Shown: positions 1 to 12,729, counted from the stretch's first letter. The stretch is DNA of 64,000 nucleotides from Zerene cesonia (GCF_012273895.1 NC_052122.1:7440001-7504000), one strand, 5' to 3'. Numbers and translations: made by a program. Notes: generated from the letters alone by a model not told the origin.

Positions 1-3000
1 TGAAGGAGAGGAATCGTGTCGACCCAACGACACGGTTCCCGCCGCGCGTGCTCGGACCAGAAGCACTACTACAAGCGGAAATATGTCTGATAAGTCTGAT
101 ACCAGAGCAAGAAAATCATCTCAGGAGTTCGAACATTCCTCTCCGCCAAAACAAAATACCGAAGAGAGCAGCAAGTCCCTTGAATCTACAATTACGAAAC
201 GGCAAACGGACGAGGCGTTAGAGGAACAGACTAAAGATGAAATTCATGTAATTGATGATGGTATCAAATCTGATGTGTCTATTATGGGAAATATGGTATT
301 GGTAGATGATGAAATACCCGACAAAATGTTAAATTCGGAAGATTTTAAGGATAATAAGGACGAAGTAATGGATGACAAAATATCTGGAGACACAAAAGAA
401 TTTGAAATTGAGCCGGAAAATAAATTATCCAATAGTCACACCTTTTCTCTTTCAACTGAAACAAATCTATCTCCCCCTAAAGAAACTGTAGATAACTTTG
501 AAGACGATTCTATTAATACTCATGAGAATTGGTTGTCACAGGCACCAAGTCCACACATTCATCCACCTCCAGTTGAAAAACCAGGTGATCACGAGAAATA
601 TATGACGGAGGATAAATCACTTGATGCAGATTTTACAGATAGAAGTAGCATAAGGATGATAGCAAAGATACAAGCAAATCTCAATGAAAACACAATGATA
701 AAATCACCAAAGACACCAATGGATGCAAGAACAAATACAATTGATTCTATTGATGTAGATAATCCCATGTCGCGAAATAATAGGAAACGCCCCATTGATA
801 AGAAATTTATAACTCAGGATGCTAGTCATGTTCAAGGAGTAGAAATATCAAAGAGTGCAAAGATTCCGTCTGTCGTCAATATATTTCCCAATCGAAATAT
901 GTTCTCTCCACAACCACGAGATAATGACCATTATGAAATTGATGTGTTTCCATCATATTCGGAATTCATATTAAAAGAAGATTCAAAAGAGCAAGGTGCA
1001 CAGGAAACATTAAATTTGGTTGATAGGCTCAGGATGCAGCTTAGTAACAAGAAAGCACAACCAGAGAATTTAGCAACTGAAGAGGGCTTTACAAATGAAA
1101 ATAAGGATATGGTAATTGATCTGATTGGTATTTGCACACCTAAGAGTGATCATGGCAATATTAAGGACAGTTCCATTAATATTTTAAATGAAGAAGAAAA
1201 ACTTAATTCACTAAACGAAATATCAACACACAACCATATTCCAAAAACACTTGAGACACTTCAAAATTTGTCTCCCAAATCACCTCAGCCCCAGCCTCAG
1301 TCAATACTCACAAATTCCACACTATTCAATCAAAATGATCACAGTATTCTAAGAACAGCCAATGAAAATGAAATGGACACTGAGGGGTCTAAAGATGAAT
1401 CTCATATAGAACATGCTAATGATAGAAAATATGATGACACTGCTTCATTTACTGAGGATCTAAAAGAACCTTCTACAGTCAAATCTGATATGCATTCTGC
1501 TTCTGAAGTTGGCGACAATATATCATTATCCAAACAAAGTGATGATTCCCAGTCTTTGTCAGTCGTAGACCACTCTATTGACAATGAATTCACTCAAGAT
1601 AATCCAACGTATGATAATAATAATTCTGTTTTACATTCTGATTGCGCAACTGTGTCCTCTCCATACGTATGTAATGATGCAAAGTGGCGGGAAAGCAAGA
1701 TAGCAACCAGAAGATCATCAACTTCGAGCACAAATTCAGAAGCCTCTACTAGTCCTCAAAAGAACAATTTACATCTGACTACATGTGATCCCCGTGATTC
1801 CCGTCAAAGTGCAACTGTAACTGAAATGGAACCATATCCACCAATTCCCGCCTATCACGTAGATCCGGCGCTATCACTTAATCAATATGCTAATTATGCA
1901 CCGAGTCCTGCACCTTATATGGGACCTTTGGCTCTACCGCTGTTTGCTCCAGGAGCATGCCCCTCCTCACAACTATCTTTACCATCTTCCGCGCCAGTTA
2001 TATATCCTAGTTTATCCTACTCTGCAACACCACTGATGCCGCCATTACCGAAACCTATATTTACTAATATATGTGCTGCTTTTACAACTTCTTCTCAGAA
2101 TATTGCTATAACTCGCGCCATGATTGCATCGCCGACCTCAAAACCAATAGATTCGCCATCTGAAGATATCGATGTAACAGGCAGTGATAAAATATCAGTT
2201 CATGCGCCCTCCAGTCCGACCATAAGTGTAGATTCATTTAACGAGGGAAGTAACACTAGAGACGCATCGAAAGCTAATGAAAATACAGAAAATGTGCTTA
2301 ATTTACAAACACCAGAATCAAAATCGCCAGCTAAAGCTATAAAACCTATGCCACCGAAATTACCTGGAAAAAGTCCTGGAATTTCTCCAAAACAGACTGA
2401 AGGAGCAAAACCAAATAAAAGAACTAGCAACAAAAGTAATAGAAGTCAAAGGGGACGAGGTCGTTCAAAGAGCCGTGGGCAAGGAATTCATAACTTCCCA
2501 TCATCTCAGTATATGGGTAATTCGATTCAAAGTAAACTAGTTGGGACGGTATATGATTTTGAGGAAGAAATGGCCAATGACGGAGTAGATCTAAAAGCAC
2601 TGAGAGAAAGACGGAAATCAATTGACTTAAAAGATGATCGTAAATCTGAACATAGTTATAAGGAGCCATCGCAATCGCCTCGAACTCCCAATCCACAACA
2701 AGTAATTGTTGAAAGAAAAGATAATAAATCACCAACTCCTGAACCTCGAGATGATACAGAATCTCCTGTAAATAAAAACAATTTGGAACATACAGGTTTT
2801 ACACAAGTACAACCTGTTCTACCGGGTCCTGTTGATATGCGTACCTACTCAATTGATAACCAGCCTCCAGCTGCCAACACTGACGTCTACCATACTCATC
2901 TTCTAGCTTTCGCAAGTGGAACGGCTGATCAACAATTAGCCGAAATTGATGAAGAAGTTGAAAAACAATTGCATACTGCATTAATGGCGAGCAATCCAGA

Positions 3001-4315
3001 ACCGGAATCGCAGTTGAATACCTCTGATCCGCAAGTCAACCATGCTAATAAGGAAACTTTGGTGTCTCAGTTACCAAAAGTGTCATTATCAGACTCAAGG
3101 AATCAACTGAAAGTAAAAATCAAAGGCCCATTTTTGGACGCAAACTACTCAGCCAGTTCAGCGCCACCTGTTGTGCCAAAACCACCAGTGCCAGTACACG
3201 ATCCTAATACAAGCTTATTGAATGTATCCACAAGCTCAGTTGCGTCAACTGGTTCTACAAACCTAAGACGTATGCGTAAGAAGGAACTTTTACGTCAGTA
3301 TTGGACTCAGGATATGAACATGGATGATCCAACCAATACTGCAAATGTAGGCATCGTACCACCTCCCGTAGCACCTCAACCTCAATTGGCCAGAGCTGTC
3401 ATAACAATTCCCAAAGCAGTCGCTTCAATGACAAGTATACCAACCCGAGAAGATTACAAGATTACTGAAACTACCGTGGAAAAGAAGAAGCGCAAGTCCA
3501 GTGCACTATCGCGCGAGCTAAGGCAATTAAATAGTGACATTGACCTATCGGATAATGTTAAATTGTCAAAATTCGTAGCTGGATTAGGGCAGTATCCTAA
3601 AAGGCGGGCCCGTGTTGCTCCTCCTAAGCCCAGTCCTCCTTCACCGAGTGAAACCTCACCTGTTGCACCAAAATTGAAGATTAAGATCGGATCTAATTTA
3701 GTCCAATCACTTCCCGAGGATACAACTGGTTGCCAATTTCGGCCTCCCAAAAAGCGACTGCAATCGCAGGTTGTACCTACGCCTAGTATGGAAGACTTAA
3801 AACGTGAGAGTATGATCTACCGTCGCATGGTAATGGCAGATTTCGAAGAAGATAAGAAACCCAAAAAGCCTAAAAAAGACAAAGGTAAGAAAAAGAAAGA
3901 CAAAAAGTGCGATAAAGAAAAGCTATTAGTGGTGAACAGTGAAAGTGAAAGTGCGACAAAGTTAATAATAAAAATAAAGCGACACAAGGAGGAAGAAGTG
4001 AATAACGAGCCGGGCGACGGCAGCGCCCTGGCCAGCGCGGCCGCTGTGGTGCCCGAGCCGACGGTGGACCCGTTCGACTACGACCCCAAGGCGCCCGACC
4101 CGCTGGCCATCGACCCGCCTTTCACGGATTCTTCCTCCGCTCTGCGTAGGATACGAACTGAAAAAGTGACTCCGATACGTTTAAAACGTAGTTCGCAAGG
4201 GTCGGGCTACGTGATGAAGAAGGCTCGGCTGGAGCAGGCGTCGCTGGAGGCGGCCGAGGCCAGCAAGAGCGCGGCGCCCTCGCCCACGCCCGACGATAAC
4301 AGTGCAGTGAGGTGA
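1..4315 (+). CDS. Large low-complexity, probably nuclear protein (3' part of gene; family not recognised)
   Basis: An open frame runs from the left edge to a TGA at 4313-4315. The first ATG is at 83 (1410 codons), but the frame is open upstream of it, so the true start or an earlier exon may lie outside the window. The protein is rich in Ser, Asp, Asn, Glu and Pro, with no membrane segment or signal peptide. Residues about 785-800 (counted from ATG 83) are Arg/Gly/Ser-rich. Later come short beta-like 'LKVKIKG', 'LKIKIGS' and 'LIIKIKR' segments, a conserved-looking 'RRMRKKELLRQYW' stretch near residue 1065, and a Lys-rich block at about 1257-1280. The C-terminus again has basic patches (IRLKRSS, MKKARLE). 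These features suggest a nuclear, possibly chromatin-associated protein, but this is inference. No PHD, SET, bromo or zinc-finger domain is visible here; one could be encoded to the left. GC content rises sharply after about 4005. Confidence 0.75.
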   Translation, partial: EGEESCRPNDTVPAARARTRSTTTSGNMSDKSDTRARKSSQEFEHSSPPKQNTEESSKSLESTITKRQTDEALEEQTKDEIHVIDDGIKSDVSIMGNMVLVDDEIPDKMLNSEDFKDNKDEVMDDKISGDTKEFEIEPENKLSNSHTFSLSTETNLSPPKETVDNFEDDSINTHENWLSQAPSPHIHPPPVEKPGDHEKYMTEDKSLDADFTDRSSIRMIAKIQANLNENTMIKSPKTPMDARTNTIDSIDVDNPMSRNNRKRPIDKKFITQDASHVQGVEISKSAKIPSVVNIFPNRNMFSPQPRDNDHYEIDVFPSYSEFILKEDSKEQGAQETLNLVDRLRMQLSNKKAQPENLATEEGFTNENKDMVIDLIGICTPKSDHGNIKDSSINILNEEEKLNSLNEISTHNHIPKTLETLQNLSPKSPQPQPQSILTNSTLFNQNDHSILRTANENEMDTEGSKDESHIEHANDRKYDDTASFTEDLKEPSTVKSDMHSASEVGDNISLSKQSDDSQSLSVVDHSIDNEFTQDNPTYDNNNSVLHSDCATVSSPYVCNDAKWRESKIATRRSSTSSTNSEASTSPQKNNLHLTTCDPRDSRQSATVTEMEPYPPIPAYHVDPALSLNQYANYAPSPAPYMGPLALPLFAPGACPSSQLSLPSSAPVIYPSLSYSATPLMPPLPKPIFTNICAAFTTSSQNIAITRAMIASPTSKPIDSPSEDIDVTGSDKISVHAPSSPTISVDSFNEGSNTRDASKANENTENVLNLQTPESKSPAKAIKPMPPKLPGKSPGISPKQTEGAKPNKRTSNKSNRSQRGRGRSKSRGQGIHNFPSSQYMGNSIQSKLVGTVYDFEEEMANDGVDLKALRERRKSIDLKDDRKSEHSYKEPSQSPRTPNPQQVIVERKDNKSPTPEPRDDTESPVNKNNLEHTGFTQVQPVLPGPVDMRTYSIDNQPPAANTDVYHTHLLAFASGTADQQLAEIDEEVEKQLHTALMASNPEPESQLNTSDPQVNHANKETLVSQLPKVSLSDSRNQLKVKIKGPFLDANYSASSAPPVVPKPPVPVHDPNTSLLNVSTSSVASTGSTNLRRMRKKELLRQYWTQDMNMDDPTNTANVGIVPPPVAPQPQLARAVITIPKAVASMTSIPTREDYKITETTVEKKKRKSSALSRELRQLNSDIDLSDNVKLSKFVAGLGQYPKRRARVAPPKPSPPSPSETSPVAPKLKIKIGSNLVQSLPEDTTGCQFRPPKKRLQSQVVPTPSMEDLKRESMIYRRMVMADFEEDKKPKKPKKDKGKKKKDKKCDKEKLLVVNSESESATKLIIKIKRHKEEEVNNEPGDGSALASAAAVVPEPTVDPFDYDPKAPDPLAIDPPFTDSSSALRRIRTEKVTPIRLKRSSQGSGYVMKKARLEQASLEAAEASKSAAPSPTPDDNSAVR

Positions 4316-5023
4316 TACAAAAAGTTTAAAACGGGACTATAAACTCTTTGTTATTCTAAGTGAACATTTATTGTACATAGTTACTTCAGGAATTTAATTT
4401 TACCTTTAAGTGTAAATTATTTATTTGTATAAAACGAAAGCTCAATTTATATCTTAAATATAATTCGAAGCATGTCGGAGTATTTAATGAATACACAGTG
4501 TTATGTGATTCGAAGTAATTTAAATCAATAAGATTTATGTACTATTTACTGTATGACTCGTAATATGGAATCTCATAAATTTGCTTCATAATTTTAACAG
4601 CTATCACTTCATTAACTTCATATTTTAAATATTTATGATATGTATGTATGTATTTAAAATTTTTTTAGTTAATTTTTTTTACAAACACCCCGTTATAGCT
4701 TATGGGAGCAGTATGTTATAATACCTTTTTTATTGATTTTTGATTCTATAAAGACAAGAACTGACTCAAAAATTTAAACATGTACATGATTTGGATTATA
4801 AATACATCAATTCAAAATCCTCTGTAAATTCGCCGTAAGTATATTTTGTGTTTGTCCCATTTCAAAATACAAGTAATAGAATATTGAAACATTTATATTA
4901 AATGTCTTCTGATATATATATAGATAGAAGAGAATAATTCATTCTTTACTGTTAGTCCGGTCAATTTAGACCAAAAAATGAGGGTGAAGTTACATAAAGT
5001 CCCAACAAGCTGAATTTCTGTGA
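4316..5023 (+). other. Probable 3' UTR of the preceding gene
   Basis: AT-rich sequence after the stop codon, with no coding signal and no clear AATAAA before the assembly gap. It probably belongs to the 3' UTR of the upstream gene. Where the transcript ends cannot be told from the sequence. Confidence 0.4.
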
Positions 5024-6023
5024 NNNNNNNNNNNNNNNNNNNNNNNNNNNNNNNNNNNNNNNNNNNNNNNNNNNNNNNNNNNNNNNNNNNNNNNNNNNNN
5101 NNNNNNNNNNNNNNNNNNNNNNNNNNNNNNNNNNNNNNNNNNNNNNNNNNNNNNNNNNNNNNNNNNNNNNNNNNNNNNNNNNNNNNNNNNNNNNNNNNNN
5201 NNNNNNNNNNNNNNNNNNNNNNNNNNNNNNNNNNNNNNNNNNNNNNNNNNNNNNNNNNNNNNNNNNNNNNNNNNNNNNNNNNNNNNNNNNNNNNNNNNNN
5301 NNNNNNNNNNNNNNNNNNNNNNNNNNNNNNNNNNNNNNNNNNNNNNNNNNNNNNNNNNNNNNNNNNNNNNNNNNNNNNNNNNNNNNNNNNNNNNNNNNNN
5401 NNNNNNNNNNNNNNNNNNNNNNNNNNNNNNNNNNNNNNNNNNNNNNNNNNNNNNNNNNNNNNNNNNNNNNNNNNNNNNNNNNNNNNNNNNNNNNNNNNNN
5501 NNNNNNNNNNNNNNNNNNNNNNNNNNNNNNNNNNNNNNNNNNNNNNNNNNNNNNNNNNNNNNNNNNNNNNNNNNNNNNNNNNNNNNNNNNNNNNNNNNNN
5601 NNNNNNNNNNNNNNNNNNNNNNNNNNNNNNNNNNNNNNNNNNNNNNNNNNNNNNNNNNNNNNNNNNNNNNNNNNNNNNNNNNNNNNNNNNNNNNNNNNNN
5701 NNNNNNNNNNNNNNNNNNNNNNNNNNNNNNNNNNNNNNNNNNNNNNNNNNNNNNNNNNNNNNNNNNNNNNNNNNNNNNNNNNNNNNNNNNNNNNNNNNNN
5801 NNNNNNNNNNNNNNNNNNNNNNNNNNNNNNNNNNNNNNNNNNNNNNNNNNNNNNNNNNNNNNNNNNNNNNNNNNNNNNNNNNNNNNNNNNNNNNNNNNNN
5901 NNNNNNNNNNNNNNNNNNNNNNNNNNNNNNNNNNNNNNNNNNNNNNNNNNNNNNNNNNNNNNNNNNNNNNNNNNNNNNNNNNNNNNNNNNNNNNNNNNNN
6001 NNNNNNNNNNNNNNNNNNNNNNN
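5024..6023. other. Assembly gap (1000 N)
   Basis: Exactly 1000 undetermined bases, which is the size of a placeholder scaffold gap. The true distance between the flanks is therefore unknown. A translated frame across it is meaningless. Confidence 0.99.
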
Positions 6024-9000
6024 TTGGTGCTTATCTAAACCTTTAAAGTTTTTTTTTTTTTTTTTATAATTTATACATGTTGCAGTTCTGAATGACGATT
6101 GATTAATTGTTAGAGCGCACCTAATTTATACAACTATCACATAAAACATATAAATCACAAAAAAACGATATAAAATTAATTTATGATCCAAATCCTCTTA
6201 AATGTTGTTATGAATATAAATAATAATAATTTTTACTGTAAATTGATATTTCGTCTATTTGCATATCACTTTCTGTGTATCGATAAGAGTAACTGAAAAA
6301 TTACTTTTTGTAATAAGAATTTGAGGTCAGATTCTTATCTTATGAATTCGTATGTTGTATGCATAATAATAATGAATGTGCAATATTTGCCAATACTCAT
6401 CGGATAGTCAGGTTTGAATCGACCTTCACGGCCGGTAGTAGTTTTAAGTGCATGTTTGTTTAGTGTAATTCGTCTCATAAATGTTATTTCATCAGTTTGT
6501 AAATAGAGCATATTTATTAAAAATCAAATTTAATAGCAAATATGAAGATGGAAATTTCAGAATTGTGGTTAGTTCTTTGCACTGTTGTAAATTTATAGTT
6601 TTATCAGTAATTAATCTCAAAGAAAACCTTAGTTTTGATATTTCCTCTTGTTAATAGACATTGTCAATGTTTATCAAAATAGAAGATTATCATTGCATTG
6701 TAAATGTCATCAAAATCAAATAGTAATATAATCAAATTTTGATCTTTTAATCATCGTTATAATAAGCCAATAATATGTTATTAATGTCAAATTGTACAGA
6801 AATTCGTGCATATTAAACACTGCAAATGCAATTCTCTGCTACTTATACTTCAAAATTTATCCGTTTCCACACACATTCACAGTAACTTTAAAACAATTAC
6901 TATCGTAGTCGTAGATTGTGTAATGAATGAGACTAAAATATTTATTTTTATACAAAATCCTAGAAAATGTAAATTTAATAATAAACATGCCGTTATGTCG
7001 ATTTTGGATATAATTATTGTTTTTAACGAGAAAATCGAAAGGCTTTTAAAGTGTGCATTTATTATTTTAAGAATTTTGTATGATTTGTATCCATTCACAA
7101 AAATTAAAGTTTAAAAGAGCAATTTGAATGTAAATAATATATTTTATCGTCTATACGAGTATTATTTTATTACTGGCTGGTTGAGACTTCTTTCACACAA
7201 TTTGTCTAGGTGTGCGTAGATTTACAAGTAATATAATATGTACACCTACATTCATAGGCTTTCTAGATTGTGCACGAATTTCAAGTGGTATATTTCTTCG
7301 CTCGATACATTGATTAGAAACAGTTAAGTATTGACGTTTTGTAAATTATGTTAATTATTTTTAGTTATTTATTGAAGGCACGACATTGACACTTCGATAA
7401 TAATTCACGATCGAAGACACGTTATGTTTTTTTTTACAATTTAGAAAAGAAGTAACTTGCTCCTTACGTAAAACTTAAAACACATAAATTAATCCCCAAT
7501 AAATCTATGGTTTAAAACAAACTTTAATTTAAATAGTTTAACCTTGTATTAAATGACTTCTTTCTTTGCACACATTCTACACAACTTTTAAATTCATCAA
7601 ATTTGCGCTCGAAACAACAGTAAAGGGGTGTTTTAGTATTTATTTGTAGGTATATATTGTCGCAGGCGATACCATGTATTGAGTGAAAAATGTAAACTAC
7701 AGGTCGCTAACCTTTACATGCATGTATTAAAAGATTCGCAGGCGAAATATTTTCATTATAAAGCGTATATCAACACGTTAATAATATAATTATGAATCAA
7801 AACCAAAATAATTGATAACACATAAATAAATTAATTAATAGTATTGGCGAATTTCTAAAAAAAGCTAAAATAAATCGAGATTCTTTTTTTATTTTTACCA
7901 GGGTTTTTATTTTCTTTACAAATGAGAAATATAAATAAGGAAGCTTTTTAACACTTATTGTAAAAAATATCGAGAGATCAATATTTATGTTAAATCAGGA
8001 AATTATATGTATGTATAATAAAATAAATCGCAATTTATAATATGTGATTGTTTGAGAATTATTTATGCTGATACATAAAAAAAATATCGTGAATTCAACA
8101 ACAAAATCACATTAAAATTGTCTTCCTATCGTCTACTTTTGTTAAATCTCAGTTTTCTTAGACATACACTACACAGCTTTTCTAATCAAATTGAAGGTGT
8201 TCCTTCGCCACATTCGCATTTGATAATCACCTGTCTACGCACAATGATTTCACAAGAAATAAAATCATCACACTTCAATGTTTGTCGAGCATTACCTTAT
8301 TACTGTGATTTGTCTTAATTTATACATTAATATTTAAGAATATTTAGAGTAATATGTATTCGGGATTCCAGTCGTTGGTAATAACGTTATCTCTGCAATG
8401 TAAATAAGTGAAATCTATGAATTGGCGATAAATATTTAATGATTTTGGTACTACTATATATATTTGGTGTTATTTAGATTTGAGCTTTGAGCGTATGATT
8501 TTATATTTTAATTTATCGAGTTTTAACTACTGTAAGTGTTGTTTGGAATTGTATTTTACTTTTAATATTGTAAGCGTCGTTAAAATGAGTGTTGTTGAAA
8601 TGTTTAATGTGTTACATGTACGTAAGAGGTTATAGCAGTCTCAGTAGTGTGGGCCGCTAGAGGCCGCCCCGATCTCTTCGCTTCTAGACTGCCTTGGAGC
8701 TTACTCGAGTCATTCGAAATAACCTAATAATTACTTTAATAGCATTAAATGTAGTCACAAGCTTTCTATAGTGACCCAACCTTCAGGTAGCTCTCAGTGA
8801 CGGTTTGTGTAGTATCTGTTAATGGGAGACAATCTTTCATTATGATATTTATCTACTATGTAAATGATTTGGTGTGCCACAGTCGCAAAAATTATCAATG
8901 TTAGATATAATTGACTGGGCTGAATGACTCAATACAGTCATTAGGTTAGATACATATATTAATATTTATGTATTAGTCTATAAGTGTAACTTTAAGAGAG

Positions 9001-9290
9001 ATTAACACCTAATACCATTATCCTTATAAGTATTATGATCAAGAATATTTCCATTGTTTTAAAAACTTAGATTGTTAGAAATTAAATTTAAGAATAAATT
9101 GTACAAACTACTTATGTACAGTGTAGAGTAAGTGACAGAAAGAGAGATGCTAAGAAAGCAATGTGTAGCAAAAGGATAATGTGATGTAACGCGGGTGTTG
9201 TAAATATTGTAAGTTTCAATGTGCACATAGTCGCCTCCTTCATTAATAAATTTTTTAGATCAATTACAAACATCTTTCATTTATTTCTTT
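6024..9290. other. Non-coding AT-rich stretch, possible extended 3' UTR
   Basis: No gene is supported here. The sequence is AT-rich and largely free of recognisable mobile elements, unlike the spacer that follows. A GC-rich island of about 70 bp lies at 8640-8710. AATAAA occurs at 9245-9250. It could be a long 3' UTR of the gene ending at 4315, or simple spacer. Transcript data would decide. Confidence 0.3.
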
Positions 9291-11055
9291 TCAACCAAAA
9301 TACACAATATTATGGTTTCCAATAAAAGTACAAAATTTAATTTAATATTTTCTCATATAATATTAGATAATGTTCAAAAAACAGTACGAACTAGTTCGCA
9401 ATGCTTAACATTTTTATATGTTTACTGTACACTATACATAATACGGGCCTAGAACGACTAGTATAGAAAATATTAAATGAAAAGACAATATTATAATGAG
9501 GATCTCAAAAAACATATCATCGATTATTAGTCCATTGAAAAGTTACATTTGGGGTTGCGTTTTTTAGAGGACGCAATTTTATTTTTTTGATGTGTAGGGG
9601 GGGTCAGTGTAAAGCTAAAACCATGTTTGTGGGGTCGCCACCCTTGTCCCACGGCCGCCACCTTGAAAATAGGGGTAGAAACGGTTTTTATGATATATCT
9701 CTTAAATTATTTATTTGATAAAAAAAAATTGTTAACATTTTTATTGCAAATTAAATTCTCTACAACTTTGGTCCAGTAACCTTTTATCGTAGACCTATAA
9801 ATAAAAAAGTTATAAGCGAAAATCTTCAGAATTTCGACCGCTCGGTCTAGTAAAGTTTTAACACCTTTTGCCTTCACAGTTCTTATTTTATTTTCACCTA
9901 AAGGTTTTTTACAAATAAAACAATCACTCATGATGGAATAATAGAAAAAACACGCTTAAAAAGTCTAAATGCTAATAAAAAAAATATAGTTATCACTGAA
10001 GTTTAAATCGTGTCTAAAATCACTCGAAATCGTATTCACAATTAAAAACAGAATAAAATACATCTGCAACAAACTGCTACTATGCGCCTTGTGTACATCG
10101 CAAAATATCGTCAACTCATTACACATACACACACAAAGTCTTTCTTTGCCTTTCATTTACATTGGCTCCCAATATCCTAGTTGAATATTGTTTTTTTTAT
10201 TTTTAGTTGTCTTTTGTTTTTATGTCGACTACTATCTTCTAGTAGCTCGCGATCTCCCATCCCATTTTTAATGTTTCCCTGCGGAGAGCGGACTCCTTCC
10301 TTCCTGATTCTTAAATGGGACCATTGTAAAGGAATTTCCTACTGAACAAAAATAATATAGCGTCGATTAGTTAAAAATCAATTGAGAAATTTTGAAAGAA
10401 TAAAAAAATTGATCACGAGGCGGAATTCGATGGAACGGATGGCCTTTGTTAAATATAATTTTTAGAATAATTTTTTGAAATGCTTTATAAGTGAGAAATT
10501 TTGATATAAAAGCCTAGCCTCTCGGCCACCCGTTGCTACGGTTTGTCAAAAAACGCGGGTTAACGGGTCCAGATACGTACGTACATCTCTCATCTGTGAA
10601 TTGAGAACCATCTGTATTTCTGGATACGCTGGTAAAAGATTGGTATTTCGTTAATACATAATCTTCAGTATAATCTATCTAATATCATTTCAATCATAAT
10701 ATGTGCACATATTAGTTATATGCTATCGGTGGTCATATCATATCTTAAGATTACAAAATTATCGAGTGTAAAGGATTTCACTACTTCAGTTGATACAAGT
10801 TTAATTTGATGAATTAGTTAAAGGTGCACCAAAATGACTTGTAATCACTCCTACGAAAGGTTAAGAACCGCGTGGTTGAAGTCTTGTATAAAGAATGAGT
10901 TTTTTCTAAAAATATTCGTTCACATAACTTTCCTCCAATAAAATCGTGAAAAGTGTGTTGTTTATGATAAACAAAACAAAATGTCCAATTACTATGAACG
11001 GAAATATGGGGCTACAAGATATTTTCGGGTAAGTTAAAGTTAGAATATAATTTTC

Positions 11056-11075
11056 CACACACACACACACACACA
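11056..11075. repeat. (CA)n microsatellite
   Basis: About ten CA units in a row, followed by TACTA. A simple dinucleotide repeat in intergenic DNA. Confidence 0.9.
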
Positions 11076-12683
11076 TACTATTTATTACATATAATACATA
11101 GCTAATATAGGGATATCTGACGATTAGAACCCATTTTCCCTATATAGAGAATTAGTTGTAACAAAATGTCTTTGTTAAAACTAATTTTAACCAAATGGAA
11201 TGTTGGTCAAAGCTAGATTTTGTTGTGAAAACTCGCTTTTGGAAAACGATTCAATTGAAACTGTTTCGACTGGGGTTTAATTTGGGTCCATATTGGTTCT
11301 GTTTTTGTGGGAAACGCCCTAAGCTCAATTCTGGCACTCGTTCGGCTGGTGCGGTGGTTCAGAGTAAGCGTTTGGCGCTTCGTTCGCTTAACCTATTTTA
11401 CATTGATTATTCGAAATAAAAACCAGTAATTATAACTGAATAATAGTCTAAAATATATTTTGGTTATAAAGATATAGAAAAAAAGAAACAGTAGTATTCA
11501 TTGGTGCTTTTTGCTACTGCCATTATTATGAACTAGTAATAACTAGTCAAATTTTGAGTATTATTTACCACTGATACAAAGGCATTTAGTTAGGTACAAC
11601 TAGTTATAACCAGGAAAACGCATTTTGACATAGCAACAAAAGGCTTTTGACTGTAACTTATGTACCAACTTATACTCAGGCAGGTGATATCGATAGCTAT
11701 TATTAGTTCCTGCTAGTTGCTAACTCAAGGAATATCCAATCAATATTGCAATCGAGTCGATTGCTGTCGATGGTAAAACCATGCATTTGAATACAGGTAT
11801 ACGTAAGTATAGATAAAAAATTCCCCAATGACTAGTTTTATTAACGACGATAAACGAATGTATGTAACTTTCTTTCTTTTTAGTAATGAGTGGAATTGGA
11901 AATTTGTATATGAACGTTCTTAAACGTTACTAAGTAGTAGGTCATATCATTCTCGTACATGAATATTTAATATTATCCATACAGTAGATACACCGTACAA
12001 TTAAAATTCGTTCATTTGTTGACTTCACTCATTTAATATTTTAGTATAGTCATCAAGTAAAAAATGGTCCAACATAGAAATACTGCTCTTAAAATTATGT
12101 AATAGCTATAATAAAAATCTATCCAATCAGGGTTCTTGCACATAAAAAATTTCAAGGTAGCTGCAATATTTATATTTCATAGAATATTTATATGAAATTA
12201 AAACTTTTTTTCATAATAACGCATTATTTTTTTAGAACGTCACTCGGACTTCTTAGTTTTTGTTTATATTTTTTTATTGAAATGATTGTAAACAAAGTCG
12301 TATTATTTTTTACAATATAAATATTGTCTCTCTTATATGACTACAGGATTAAATTTATAATTAATAGATAATATGGATAATATAAATATTTTTTATGTAA
12401 TTAATGTCATATTGGAGGAATACTTTTTAATATTTCCAACTGTCTGTCCCGCTTACATTTCAACTGTGACTGAAAAGTTCGCAGAGAACTTAAGTGGTCG
12501 AACTAGGAGAACACTTTTGACGAAAATGGCATAGAAAGTTTGGTAGATGGTAGCGCACTTTTTGAAACATATATATCTTCAAACTTAAACTTTAAAATTT
12601 CTCCAAGCAATTGCACTTTGTAAGTAAGGTTGAATGCAATATAACGGCTGAAAACCGGTATGAGTGAACAGACTCGCAATCCG

Positions 12684-12729
12684 TAACATAATACTATACT
12701 AGTCCGTAGGCTAGTATAGTAATATGTTA
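12684..12729. repeat. Imperfect hairpin, 19-bp arms
   Basis: Two 19-nt arms are reverse complements with a single mismatch, separated by an 8-nt loop (TCCGTAGG). No gene surrounds it. Confidence 0.8.

Noticed and set aside
5020..6069. Apparent 349-codon open frame
   Set aside because: It consists almost entirely of N from the assembly gap and has no real sequence.
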